Shown piece after piece: positions 25,149-37,716 of a DNA stretch of 42,998 nt. The stretch's first letter is position 1. Each line of letters opens with the position of its first letter. The notes below the pieces were generated by a model. That model had not been told where the DNA came from, searched no databases, and saw only the letters and a program-made list of their open reading frames with translations. A program made the translations under genes and the position numbers. Location: positions 1 through 42,998 of the forward strand of contig NEEC01000056.1 of the NCBI GenBank assembly GCA_002189035.1, in the 5' to 3' direction. Origin of the DNA: Utricularia gibba. Its lineage: Eukaryota; Streptophyta; Magnoliopsida; Lamiales; Lentibulariaceae.

Positions 25149-25756
25149 GTCTCTAGTGGCTATTTGATTCTTTTGCCTTGTATGTTGTTCGCATCAATTT
25201 CGAGAACATGAAGCACATTATTAAATGCAGTCACCACGGAATGCCACGTGAGACACTTTTCGTTGTGGCTTGTTTTTAATATGTCCACAGTTATCGGACA
25301 AACGTAACTCCAAATTATAATACTTGGAGCTCGAAAAGGGCTTCCCCCAGCACATTGCTGCATTTAAGTTGCAAACGTAACTCCAAATTATAATACTTGG
25401 AGCTCGAAAAGGGCTTCCCAACAGTGTGCTATGAAGAGCAAGGATCTGCATGTTATGCAAGAGGTGCTTCGCGGACCAGGATGTGCGACGTAGTCATTTC
25501 ATTGCGCATCATCATTCGGGGTGCATCCTAAAAATCACACGTGCACGGATTCATTAAAAATAAATATTTACGCATATCCAGAGTGTATAACAGTGTTGGG
25601 ATAAGTGATGCCACGAAATTCATGATGTAGCATGTGACTTTTTTCCAACTTGATCGCATAGTAGATGAATTCTGACACCATATGTTTTGGCTTTTGATTG
25701 ATGCATTTAGTTGCTATGATACTTCTGATTCTTGATGCACCATTCCCGTATACCAT
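25149..25756 (+). repeat. U49: expanded A unit with internal duplication (608 bp)
   Basis: A 48 bp segment running from CAAACGTAACTCC through GGGCTTCCC is present twice, at 25299-25346 and 25372-25419, separated by 25 bp of filler at 25347-25371. The extra 73 bp, less one G lost in CACGGG near 25545, explains the 608 bp length. The duplicated segment includes the CTCCAA/TTGGAG inverted repeat and the GAGCTC site. It is the only clear partial duplication in the A region. Confidence 0.92.
25347..25371 (+). other. Filler insert in U49, partly monomer-like in both orientations
   Basis: This 25 bp insert lies between the two copies of the 48 bp duplication. Its first part includes AGCACATT, matching the monomer (GAAGCACATTATT) in direct orientation. 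It then includes CTGCATTTAA, which is the reverse complement of the adjacent monomer stretch TTAAATGCAG. The remaining bases match nothing obvious. A patchwork of direct and inverted local copies fits template switching during repair, though matches of 8-10 bp could occur by chance. Confidence 0.7.
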
Positions 25757-28700
25757 GTCTCTAGTGGCTATTTGATTCTTTTGCCTTGTATGTTGTTCGC
25801 ATCAATTTCGAGAACATGAAGCACATTATTAAATGCAGTCACCACGGAATGCCACGTGAGACACTTTTCGTTGTGGCTTTTTTTAATATGTCCACAGTTA
25901 TCGGACAAACGTAACTCCAAATTATAATACTTGGAGCTCGAAAAGGGCTTCCCAACAGTGTGCTATGAAGAGCAAGGATCTGCATGTTATGCAAGAGGTG
26001 CTTCGCGGACCAGGATGTGCGACGTAGTCATTTCATTGCGCATCATCATTCGGGGTGCATCCTAAAAATCACACGTGCACGGATTCATTAAAAATAAATA
26101 TTTACGCATATCCAGAGTGTATAACAGTGTTGGGATAAGTGATGCCACGAAATTCATGATGTAGCATGTGACTTTTTTCCAACTTGATCGCATAGTAGAT
26201 GAATTCTGACACCATATGTTTTGGCTTTTGATTGATGCATTTAGTTGCTATGATACTTCTGATTCTTGATGCACCATTCCCGTATACCATGTCTCTAGTG
26301 GCTATTTGATTCTTTTGCCTTGTATGTTGTTCGCATCAATTTCGAGAACATGAAGCACATTATTAAATGCAATCACCACGGAATGCCACGTGAGACACTT
26401 TTCGTTGTGGCTTGTTTTTAATATGTCCACAGTTATCGGACAAACGTAACTCCAAATTATAATACTTGGAGCTCGAAAAGGGCTTCCCAACACTGTGCTA
26501 TGAAGAGCAAGGATCTGCATGTTATGCAAGAGGTGCTTCGCGGACCAGGATGTGCGACGTAGTCATTTCATTGCGCATCATCATTCGGGGTGCATCCTAA
26601 AAATCACACGTGCACGGGATTCATTAAAAATAAATATTTACGCATATCCAGAGTGTATAACAGTGTTGGGATAAGTGATGCCGAAATTCATGATGTAGCA
26701 TGTGACTTTTTTCCAACTTGATCGCATAGTAGATGAATTCTGACACCATATGTTTTGGCTTTGATTGATGCATTTAGTTGCTATGATACTTCTGATTCTT
26801 GATGCACCATTCCCGTATACCATGTCTCTAGTGGCTATTTGATTCTTTTGCCTTGTATGTTGTTCGCATCAATTTCGAGAACATGAAGCACATTATTAAA
26901 TGCAGTCACCACGGAATGCCACGTGAGACACTTTTCGTTGTGGCTTGTTTTTAATATGTCCACAGTTATCGGACAAACGTAACTCCAAATTATAATACTT
27001 GGAGCTCGAAAAGGGCTTCCCAACACTGTGCTATGAAGAGCAAGGATCTGCATGTTATGCAAGAGGTGCTTCGCGGACCAGGATGTGCGACGTAGTCATT
27101 TCATTGCGCATCATCATTCGGGGTGCATCCTAAAAATCACACGTGCACGGATTCATTAAAAATAAATATTTACGCATATCCAGAGTGTATAACAGTGTTG
27201 GGATAAGTGATGCCACGAAATTCATGATGTAGCATGTGACTTTTTTCCAACTTGATCGCATAGTAGATGAATTCTGACACCATATGTTTTGGCTTTTGAT
27301 TGATGCATTTAGTTGCTATGATACTTCTGATTCTTGATGCACCATTCCCGTATACCATGTCTCTAGTGGCTATTTGATTCTTTTGCCTTGTATGTTGTTC
27401 GCATCAATTTCGAGAACATGAAGCACATTATTAAATGCAGTCACCACGGAATGCCACGTGAGACACTTTTCGTTGTGGCTTGTTTTTAATATGTCCACAG
27501 TTATCGGACAAACGTAACTCCAAATTATAATACTTGGAGCTCGAAAAGGGCTTCCCAACAGTGTGCTATGAAGAGCAAGGATCTGCATGTTATGCAAGAG
27601 GTGCTTCGCGGACCAGGATGTGCGACGTAGTCATTTCATTGCGCATCATCATTCGGGTGCATCCTAAAAATCACACGTGCACGGGATTCATTAAAAATAA
27701 ATATTTACGCATATCCAGAGTGTATAACAGTGTTGGGATAAGTGATGCCACGAAATTCATGATGTAGCATGTGACTTTTTTCCAACTTGATCGCATAGTA
27801 GATGAATTCTGACACCATATGTTTTGGCTTTTGATTGATGCATTTAGTTGCTATGATACTTCTGATTCTTGATGCACCATTCCCGTATACCATGTCTCTA
27901 GTGGCTATTTGATTCTTTTGCCTTGTATGTTGTTCGCATCAATTTCGAGAACATGAAGCACATTATTAAATGCAGTCACCACGGAATGCCACGTGAGACA
28001 CTTTTCGTTGTGGCTTGTTTTTAATATGTCCACAGTTATCGGACAAACGTAACTCCAAATTATAATACTTGGAGCTCGAAAAGGGCTTCCCAACACTGTG
28101 CTATGAAGAGCAAGGATCTGCATGTTATGCAAGAGGTGCTTCGCGGACCAGGATGTGCGACGTAGTCATTTCATTGCGCATCATCATTCGGGGTGCATCC
28201 TAAAAATCACACGTGCACGGGATTCATTAAAAATAAATATTTACGCATATCCAGAGTGTATAACAGTGTTGGGATAAGTGATGCCACGAAATTCATGATG
28301 TAGCATGTGACTTTTTTCCAACTTGATCGCATAGTAGATGAATTCTGACACCATATGTTTTGGCTTTTGATTGATGCATTTAGTTGCTATGATACTTCTG
28401 ATTCTTGATGCACCATTCCCGTATACCATGTCTCTAGTGGCTATTTGATTCTTTTGCCTTGTATGTTGTTCGCATCAATTTCGAGAACATGAAGCACATT
28501 ATTAAATGCATCACCACGGAATGCCACGTGAGACACTTTTCGTTGTGGCTTGTTTTTAATATGTCCACAGTTATCGGACAAACGTAACTCCAAATTATAA
28601 TACTTGGAGCTCGAAAAGGGCTTCCCAACACTATGAAGAGCAAGGATCTGCATGTTATGCAAGAGGTGCTTCGCGGACCAGGATGTGCGACGTAGTCATT

Positions 28701-30024
28701 TCATTGCGCATCATCATTCGGGGTGCATCCTAAAAATCACACGTGCACGGGATTCATTAAAAATAAATATTTACGCATATCCAGAGTGTATAACAGTGTT
28801 GGGATAAGTGATGCCACGAAATTCATGATGTAGCATGTGACTTTTTTCCAACTTGATCGCATAGTAGATGAATTCTGACACCATATGTTTTGGCTTTTGA
28901 TTGATGCATTTAGTTGCTATGATACTTCTGATTCTTGATGCACCATTCCCGTATACCATGTCTCTAGTGGCTATTTGATTCTTTTGCCTTGTATGTTGTT
29001 CGCATCAATTTCGAGAACATGAAGCACATTATTAAATGCAGTCACCACGGAATGCCACGTGAGACTTTTCGTTGTGGCTTGTTTTTAATATGTCCACAGT
29101 TATCGGACAAACGTAACTCCAAATTATAATACTTGGAGCTCGAAAAGGGCTTCCCAACACTGTGCTATGAAGAGCAAGGATCTGCATGTTATGCAAGAGG
29201 TGCTTCGCGGACCAGGATGTGCGACGTAGTCATTTCATTGCGCATCATCATTCGGGGTGCATCCTAAAAATCACACGTGCACGGATTCATTAAAAATAAA
29301 TATTTACGCATATCCAGAGTGTATAACAGTGTTGGGATAAGTGATGCCACGAAATTCATGATGTAGCATGTGACTTTTTTCCAACTTGATCGCATAGTAG
29401 ATGAATTCTGACACCATATGTTTTGGCTTTTGATTGATGCATTTAGTTGCTATGATACTTCTGATTCTTGATGCACCATTCCCGTATACCATGTCTCTAG
29501 TGGCTATTTGATTCTTTTGCCTTGTATGTTGTTCGCATCAATTTCGAGAACATGAAGCACATTATTAAATGCAATCACCACGGAATGCCACGTGAGACAC
29601 TTTTCGTTGTGGCTTGTTTTTAATATGTCCACAGTTATCGGACAAACGTAACTCCAAATTATATACTTGGAGCTCGAAAAGGGCTTCCCAACAGTGTGCT
29701 ATGAAGAGCAAGATCTGCATGTTATGCAAGAGGTGCTTCGCGGACCAGGATGTGCGACGTAGTCATTTCATTGCGCATCATCATTCGGGTGCATCCTAAA
29801 AATCACACGTGCACGGATTCATTAAAAATAAATATTTACGCATATCCAGAGTGTATAACAGTGTTGGGATAAGTGATGCCACGAAATTCATGATGTAGCA
29901 TGTGACTTTTTTCCAACTTGATCGCATAGTAGATGAATTCTGACACCATATGTTTTGGCTTTTGATTGATGCATTTAGTTGCTATGATACTTCTGATTCT
30001 TGATGCACCATTCCCGTATACCAT
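25757..30024 (+). repeat. U50-U57: A sub-lineage with CACTGTG variant
   Basis: Unit ends are 26290, 26823, 27358, 27893, 28429, 28959, 29492 and 30024. Lengths range from 530 to 536 bp. A G-to-C change turning CCAACAGTG into CCAACACTG is seen in U51, U52, U54, U55 and U56, and again at the start of the scrambled unit (~30222), but not in U50, U53 or U57. GCAATCACC replaces GCAGTCACC in U51 and U57. U50 has the B-like GGCTTTTTTTAA. Small losses include AC in U51 (GATGCCGAAATT), 5 bp near 28630 and one base near 28510 in U55, AC in U56 (GAGACTTTTCG), and single bases at four places in U57. Every unit length is explained by these indels. Confidence 0.88.
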
Positions 30025-30795
30025 GTCTCTAGTGGCTATTTGATTCTTTTGCCTTGTATGTTGTTCGCATCAATTTCGAGAACATGAAGCACATTATTAA
30101 ATGCAGTCACCACGGAATGCCACGTGAGACACTTTTCGTTGTGGCTTGTTTTAATATGTCCACAGTTATCGGACAAACGTAACTCCAAATTATAATACTT
30201 GGAGCTCGAAAAGGGCTTCCCAACACTGTGCTATGAAGAGCAAGGATCTGCATGTTATGCAAGAGGTGCTTCATAGTCATTTCAGGCATGTGCGACGTAT
30301 TCATTTCATTGCGCATCATCCTTCGGGGTGCATCACTAAAAATCACACGGATGCACGGGATTCATTACCAATTGATGCATTTAGTTGCTAATAACCATGT
30401 CTCTATTCTTTTGATTTACGCATGTGCTATGAAGAGCAAGGATCTGCATGTTATGCGAGAGGTGCTTCGCGGACCAGGATGTGCGGCAATTTCATTGCGC
30501 ATCATCATTCGGGGTGCAGCCTAAAAATCACACGTGTTGTTTGGATTCTTGATGCACCATTCCGTAGTGATGTTATCGGACAAACGTAACTCCAAATTAT
30601 AATACTTGGAGCTCGAATAGGGCTTCCCAACAGTGTGCTATGAAGAGCCACGAAATTCATGATGTAGCATGTGACTTTTTTCCAACTTGATCGCATAGTA
30701 GATGAATCTGACACCATATGTTTTGGCTTTTGATTGATGATACATTTAGTTGCTATGATACTTCTGATTCTTGATGCACCATTCCCGTATACCAT
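30025..30795 (+). repeat. U58: scrambled composite at the A/B boundary (771 bp)
   Basis: From 30025 to about 30272 this is an ordinary A unit with CTCGAAAAGGG and CACTGTG. The order then breaks up. Bases 30273-30424 hold short, partly altered pieces, including a stray ACCATGTCTCT near 30394 and GATGCATTTAGTTGC near 30374. Bases 30424-30535 are B-like (ATGCGAGAGG, GGTGCAGCC). Bases 30536-30572 are jumbled again. From 30573 the monomer resumes at TTATCGG with the B state CTCGAATAGGG, then jumps at about 30648 from GAAGAGC straight to CACGAAATTC. The landmark GTGCTATGAAGAGC occurs three times in 771 bp, so remnants of about three units are fused here. Sequence to the right is type B. Confidence 0.85.
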
Positions 30796-32758
30796 GTCTC
30801 TAGTGGCTATTTGATTCTTTTGCCTTGTATGTTGTTTCGCATCAATTTCGAGAACATGAAGCACATTATTAAATGCAGTCACCACGGAATGCCACGTGAG
30901 ACACTTTTCGTTGTGGCCACGTTTTTAATATGTCCACAGTTATCGGACAAACGTAACTCCAAATTATAATACTTGGAGCTCGAATAGGGCTTCCCAACAG
31001 TGTGCTATGAAGAGCAAGGATCTGCATGTTATGCGAGAGGTGCTTCGCGGACCAGGATGTGCGACATAGTCATTTCATTGCGCATCATCATTCGGGGTGC
31101 AGCCTAAAAATCACACGTGCACCGGATTCATTAAAAATAAATATTTACGCATATCCAGATTATATAACAGTGTTGGATAAGTGATGCCACGAAATTCATG
31201 ATGTAGCATGTGACTTTTTTCCAACTTGATCGCATAGTAGATGAAGTCTGACACCATATGTTTTGGCTTTTGATTGATGCATTTAGTTGCTATGATACTT
31301 CTGATTCTTGATGCACCATTCCCGTATACCATGTCTCTAGGGCTATTTGATTCTTTGCCTTGTATGTTGTTCGCATCAATTTCGAGAACATGAAGCACAT
31401 TATTAAATGCAGTCACCACGGAATGCCACGTGAGACACTTTTCGTTGTGGCTTGTTTTTAATATGTCCACAGTTATCGGACAAACGTAACTCCAAATTAT
31501 AATACTTGGAGCTCGAATAGGGCTTCCCAACAGTGTGCTATGAAGAGCAAGGATCTGCATGTTATGCGAGAGGTGCTTCGCGGACCAGGATGTGCGACAT
31601 AGTCATTTCATTGCGCATCATCATTCGGGGTGCATCCTAAAAATCACACGTGCACCGGATTCATTAAAAATAAATATTTACGCATATCCAGATTATATAA
31701 CAGTGTTGGGATAAGTGATGCCACGAAATTCATGATGTAGCATGTGACTTTTTTCCAACTTGATCGCATAGTAGATGAAGTCTGACACCATATGTTTTGG
31801 CTTTTGATTGATGCATTTAGTTGCTATGATACTTCTGATTCTTGATGCACCATTCCCGTATACCATGTCTCTAGGGCTTTGATTCTTTTTCCTTGTATGT
31901 TGTTCGCATCAATTTCGAGAACATGAAGCACATTATTAATGCAGTCACCACGGAATGCCACGTGAGACACTTTTCGTTGTGGCTTTTTTTAAATGTCCAC
32001 AGTTATCGGACAAACGTAACTCCAAATTATAATACTTGGAGCTCGAATAGGGCTTCCCAACAGTGTGCTATGAAGAGCAAGGATCTGCATGTTATGCAGA
32101 GGTGCTTCGCGGACCAGGATGTGCGACGTAGTCATTTCATTGCGCATCATCATTCGGGGTGCAGCCTAAAAATCACACGTGCACCGGATTCATTAAAAAT
32201 AAATATTTACGCATATCCAGATTATATAACAGTGTTGGGATAAGTGATGCCACGAAATTCATGATGTAGCATGTGACTTTTTTCCAACTTGATCGCATAG
32301 TAGATGAAGTCTGACACCATATGTTTTGGCTTTTGATTGATGCATTTAGTTGCTATGATACTTCTGATTCTTGATGCACCATTCCCGTATACCATGTCTC
32401 TAGTGGCTATTTGATTCTTTTGACTTGTATGTTGTTCGCATCAATTTCGAGAACAAGAAGCACATTATTAAATGCAGTCACCACGGAATGCCACGTGAGA
32501 CACTTTTCGTTGTGGCCCTTTTTTAATATGTCCACAGTTATCGGACAAACGTAACTCCAAATTATAATACTTGGAGCTCGAATAGGGCTTCCCAACAGTG
32601 TGCTATGAAGAGCAAGGATCTGCATGTTATGCGAGAGGTGCTTCGCGGACCAGGATGTGCGACATAGTCGCTTCATTGCGCATCATCATTCGGGGTGCAG
32701 CCTAAAAATCACACGTGCACCGGATTCATTAAAAATAAATATTTACGCATATCCAGAT

Positions 32759-32765
32759 TATATAA
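32759..32765 (+). other. TATATAA motif specific to subfamily B (reference copy)
   Basis: In B units CAGATTATATAACAG replaces the A-type CAGAGTGTATAACAG, turning a weak TATAAC into TATATAA. It recurs through most of 30.8-43 kb. It resembles a TATA box, but no gene lies downstream and no transcription evidence is available, so it is recorded only as a diagnostic sequence difference. Confidence 0.4.
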
Positions 32766-35700
32766 CAGTGTTGGGATAAGTGATGCCACGAAATTCATAT
32801 GTAGCATGTGACTTTTTTCCAACTTGATCGCATAGTAGATGAAGTCTGACACCATATGTTTTGGCTTTTGATTGATGCATTTAGTTGCTATGATACTTCT
32901 GATTCTTGATGCACCATTCCCGTATACCATGTCTCTAGTGGCTATTTGATTCTTTTGACTTGTATGTTGTTTCATCAATTTCGAGAACATGAAGCACATT
33001 ATTAAATGCAGTCACCACGGAATGCCACGTGAGACACTTTTCGTTGTGGCTTTTTTTAATATGTCCACAGTTATCGGACAAACGTAACTCCAAATTATAA
33101 TACTTGGAGCTCGAATAGGGCTTCCCAACAGTGTGCTATGAAGAGCAAGGATCTGCATGTTATGCGAGAGGTGCTTCGCGGACCAGGATGTGCGACATAG
33201 TCATTTCATTGCGCATCATCATTCGGGTGCAGCCTAAAAATCACACGTGCACCGGATTCATTAAAAATAAATATTTACGCATATCCAGATTATATAACAG
33301 TGTTGGGATAAGTGATGCCACGAAATTCATGATGTAGCATGTGACTTTTTTCCAACTTGATCGCATAGTAGATGAAGTCTGACACCATATGTTTTGGCTG
33401 TTGATTGATGCATTTAGTTGCTATGATACTTCTGATTCTTGATGCACCATTCCCGTATACCATGTCTCTAGTGGCTATTTGATTCTTTTGACTTGTATGT
33501 TGTTCGCATCAATTTCGAGAACATGAAGCACATTATTAAATGCAGTCACCACGGAATGCCACGTGAGACACTTTTCGTTGTGGCTTGTTTTTAATATGTC
33601 CACAGTTATCGGACAAACGTAACTCCAAATTATAATACTTGGAGCTCGAATAGGGCTTCCCCAACAGTGTGCTATGAAGAGCAAGGATCTGCATGTTATG
33701 CGAGAGGTGCTTCGCGGACCAGGATGTGCGACATAGTCTTCATTGCGCATCATCATTCGGGTGCAGCCTAAAAATCACACGTGCACCGGATTCATTAAAA
33801 ATAAATATTTACGCATATCCAGATTATATAACAGTGTTGGGATAAGTGATGCCACGAAATTCATGATGTAGCATGTGACTTTTTTCCAACTTGATCGCAT
33901 AGTAGATGAAGTCTGACACCATATGTTTTGGCTTTTGATTGATGCATTTAGTTGCTATGATACTTCTGATTCTTGATGCACCATTCCCGTATACCATGTC
34001 TCTAGGGCTATTTGATTCTTTTGACTTGTATGTTGTTCGCATCAATTTCGAGAACATGAAGCACATTATTAAATGCAGTCACCACGGAATGCCACGTGAG
34101 ACACTTTTCGTTGTGGCTTGTTTTTAATATGTCCACAGTTATCGGACAAACGTAACTCCAAATTATAATACTTGGAGCTCGAATAGGGCTTCCCAACAGT
34201 GTGCTATGAAGAGCAAGGATCTGCATGTTATGCGAGAGGTGCTTCGCGGACCAGGATGTGCGACATAGTCATTTCATTGCGCATCATCATTCGGGGTGCA
34301 GCCTAAAAATCACACGTGCACCGGATTCATTAAAAATAAATATTTACGCATATCCAGATTATTGGATAAGTGATGCCACGAAATTCATGATGTAGCATGT
34401 GACTTTTTTCCAACTTGATCGCATAGTAGATGAAGTCTGACACCATATGTTTTGGCTTTTGATTGATGCATTTAGTTGCTATGATACTTCTGATTCTTGA
34501 TGCACCATTCCCGTATACCATGTCTCTAGGGCTATTTGATTCTTTTTCCTTGTATGTTGTTCGCATCAATTTCGAGAACATGAAGCACATTATTAAAAGC
34601 AGTCACCACGGAATGCCACGTGAGACACTTTTCGTTGTGGCTTTTTAATATGTCCACAGTTATCGGACAAACGTAACTCCAAATTATAATACTTGGAGCT
34701 CGAATAGGGCTTCCCAACAGTGTGCTATGAAGAGCAAGGATCTGCATGTTATGCGAGAGGTGCTTCGCGGACCAGGATGTGCGACATAGTCATTTCATTG
34801 CGCATCATCATTCGGGGTGCAGCCTAAAAATCACACGTGCACCGGATTCATTAAAAATAAATATTTACGCATATCCAGATTATATAACAGTGTTGGGATA
34901 AGTGATGCCACGAAATTCATGATGTAGCATGTGACTTTTTTCCAACTTGATCGCATAGTAGATGAAGTCTGACACCATATGTTTTGGCTTTTGATTGATG
35001 CATTTAGTTGCTATGATACTTCTGATTCTTGATGCACCATTCCCGTATACCATGTCTCTAGTGGCTATTTGATTCTTTTGACTTGTATGTTGTTCGCATC
35101 AATTTCGAGAACATGAAGCACATTATTAAAATGCAGTCACCACGGAATGCCACGTGAGACACTTTTCGTTGTGGCCTTTTTTAATATGTCCACAGTTATC
35201 GGACAAACGTAACTCCAAATTATAATACTTGGAGCTCGAATAGGGCTTCCCAACAGTGTGCTATGAAGAGCAAGGATCTGCATGTTATGCGAGAGGTGCT
35301 TCGCGGACCAGGATGTGCGACATAGTCATTTCATTGCGCATCATCATTCGGGGTGCAGCCTAAAAATCACACGTGCACCGGATTCATTAAAAATAAATAT
35401 TTACGCATATCCAGATTATATAACAGTGTTGGGATAAGTGATGCCACGAAATTCATGATGTAGCATGTGACTTTTTTCCAACTTGATCGCATAGTAGATG
35501 AAGTCTGACACCATATGTTTTGGCTTTTGATTGATGCATTTAGTTGCTATGATACTTCTGATTCTTGATGCACCATTCCCGTATACCATGTCTCTAGTGG
35601 CTATTTGATTCTTTTTCCTTGTATGTTGTTCGCATCAATTTCGAGAACATGAAGCACATTATTAAATGCAGTCACCCGGAATGCCACGTGAGACACTTTT

Positions 35701-37367
35701 CGTTGTGGCTTGTTTTTAATATGTCCACAGTTATCGGACAAACGTAACTCCAAATTATAATACTTGGAGCTCGAATAGGGCTTCCCAACAGTGTGCTATG
35801 AAGAGCAAGGATCTGCATGTTATGCGAGAGGTGCTTCGCGGACCAGGATGTGCGACATAGTCATTTCATTGCGCATCATCATTCGGGGTGCAGCCTAAAA
35901 ATCACACGTGCACCGGATTCATTAAAAATAAATATTTACGCATATCCAGATTATAACAGTGTTGGGATAAGTGATGCCACGAAATTCATGATGTAGCATG
36001 TGACTTTTTTCCAACTTGATCGCATAGTAGATGAAGTCTGACACCATATGTTTTGGCTTTGATTGATGCATTTAGTTGCTATGATACTTCTGATTCTTGA
36101 TGCACCATTCCCGTATACCATGTCTCTAGTGGCTATTTGATTCTTTTGACTTGTATGTTGTTCGCATCAATTTCGAGAACATGAAGCACATTATTAAATG
36201 CAGTCACCACGGAATGCCACGTGAGACACTTTTCGTTGTGGCCCTTTTTTAATATGTCCACAGTTATCGGACAAACGTAACTCCAAATTATAATACTTGG
36301 AGCTCGAATAGGGCTTCCCAACAGTGTGCTATGAAGAGCAAGGATCTGCATGTTATGCAAGAGGTGCTTCGCGGACCAGGATGTGCGACATAGTCATTTC
36401 ATTGCGCATCATCATTCGGGGTGCAGCCTAAAAATCACACGTGCACCGGATTCATTAAAAATAAATATTTACGCATATCCAGATTATATAACAGTGTTGG
36501 GATAAGTGATGCCACGAAATTCATGATGTAGCATGTGACTTTTTTCCAACTTGATCGCATAGTAGATGAAGTCTGACACCATATGTTTTGGCTTTTGATT
36601 GATGCATTTAGTTGCTATGATACTTCTGATTCTTGATGCACCATTCCCGTATACCATGTCTCTAGGCTATTTGATTCTTTTTCCTTGTATGTTGTTCGCA
36701 TCAATTTCGAGAACATGAAGCACATTATTAAATGCAGTCACCACGGAATGCCACGTGAGACACTTTTCGTTGTGGCTTTTTTAATATGTCCACAGTTATC
36801 GGACAAACGTAACTCCAAATTATAATACTTGGAGCTCGAATAGGGCTTCCCAACAGTGTGCTATGAAGAGCAAGGATCTGCATGTTATGCGAGAGGTGCT
36901 TCGCGGACCAGGATGTGCGACATAGTCATTTCATTGCGCATCATCATTCGGGGTGCAGCCTAAAAATGTGCACGGATTCATTAAAAATAAATATTTACGC
37001 ATATCCAGATTATATAACAGTGTTGGGATAAGTGATGCCACGAAATTCATGATGTAGCATGTGACTTTTTTCCAACTTGATCGCATAGTAGATGAAGTCT
37101 GACACCATATGTTTTGGCTTTTGATTGATGCATTTAGTTGCTATGATACTTCTGATTCTTGATGCACCATTCCCGTATACCATGTCTCTAGGGCTATTTG
37201 ATTCTTTTCCTTGTATGTTGTTTCGCATCAATTTCGAGAACATGAAGCACATTATTAAATGCAGTCACCACGGAATGCCACGTGAGACACTTTTCGTTGT
37301 GGCTTTTTTAATATGTCCACAGTTATCGGACAAACGTAACTCCAAATTATAATACTTGGAGCTCGAA

Positions 37368-37485
37368 AAGGGCTTCCCAACAGTGTGCTATGAAGAGCAA
37401 GGATCTGCATGTTATGCAAGAGGTGCTTCGCGGACCAGGATGTGCGACGTAGTCATTTCATTGCGCATCATCATTCGGGGTGCAT
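37368..37485 (+). other. A-type sequence patch within B unit U71
   Basis: Four successive diagnostic sites have the A state: A at 37368 (CTCGAAAAGGG), A at 37418 (ATGCAAGAGG), G at 37449 (GCGACGTAG) and T at 37485 (GGTGCATCC). Upstream the unit is B-like (TTTTCCTTG, and GGCTTTTTTAA near 37303). Downstream it returns to B at GTGCACCGG (~37502), and later at GATGAAGTCTGAC. A short A tract of at least 118 bp inside a B unit is what gene conversion or a double exchange between subfamilies would leave. Confidence 0.75.
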
Positions 37486-37716
37486 CCTAAAAATCACACG
37501 TGCACCGGATTCATTAAAAATAAATATTTACGCATATCCAGATTATATAACAGTGTTGGGATAAGTGATGCCACGAAATTCATGATGTAGCATGTGACTT
37601 TTTTCCAACTTGATCGCATAGTAGATGAAGTCTGACACCATATGTTTTGGCTGTTGATTGATGCATTTAGTTGCTATGATACTTCTGATTCTTGATGCAC
37701 CATTCCCGTATACCAT

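Larger units (their letters stand above)
30796..37716 (+). repeat. Subfamily B block, U59-U71
   Basis: Unit ends are 31332, 31866, 32395, 32930, 33463, 33997, 34521, 35053, 35589, 36121, 36657, 37183 and 37716. Lengths run from 524 to 537 bp. Shared B states are CTCGAATAGGG, GATGAAGTCTGAC (no EcoRI site), GTGCACCGGA, CAGATTATATAAC, GGTGCAGCC, and usually ATGCGAGAGG and GCGACATAG. TTTTGACTTG or TTTTTCCTTG replaces TTTTGCCTTG. The segment before AATATGTCC varies among GGCTTGTTTTT, GGCTTTTTT and GGCCCTTTTTT. U65 (524 bp) has lost ~10 bp near 34362. U70 (526 bp) has lost CACAC in the second CACGTG region near 36967. Units are visibly more variable than in the A core. Confidence 0.9.

Noticed and set aside
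31111-31560. Longer frames (up to ~149 codons) on the minus strand in the B block and in U58
   Set aside because: They arise where chance indels join the usual short frames across a unit boundary. Neighbouring units lack them and no protein family is recognisable.
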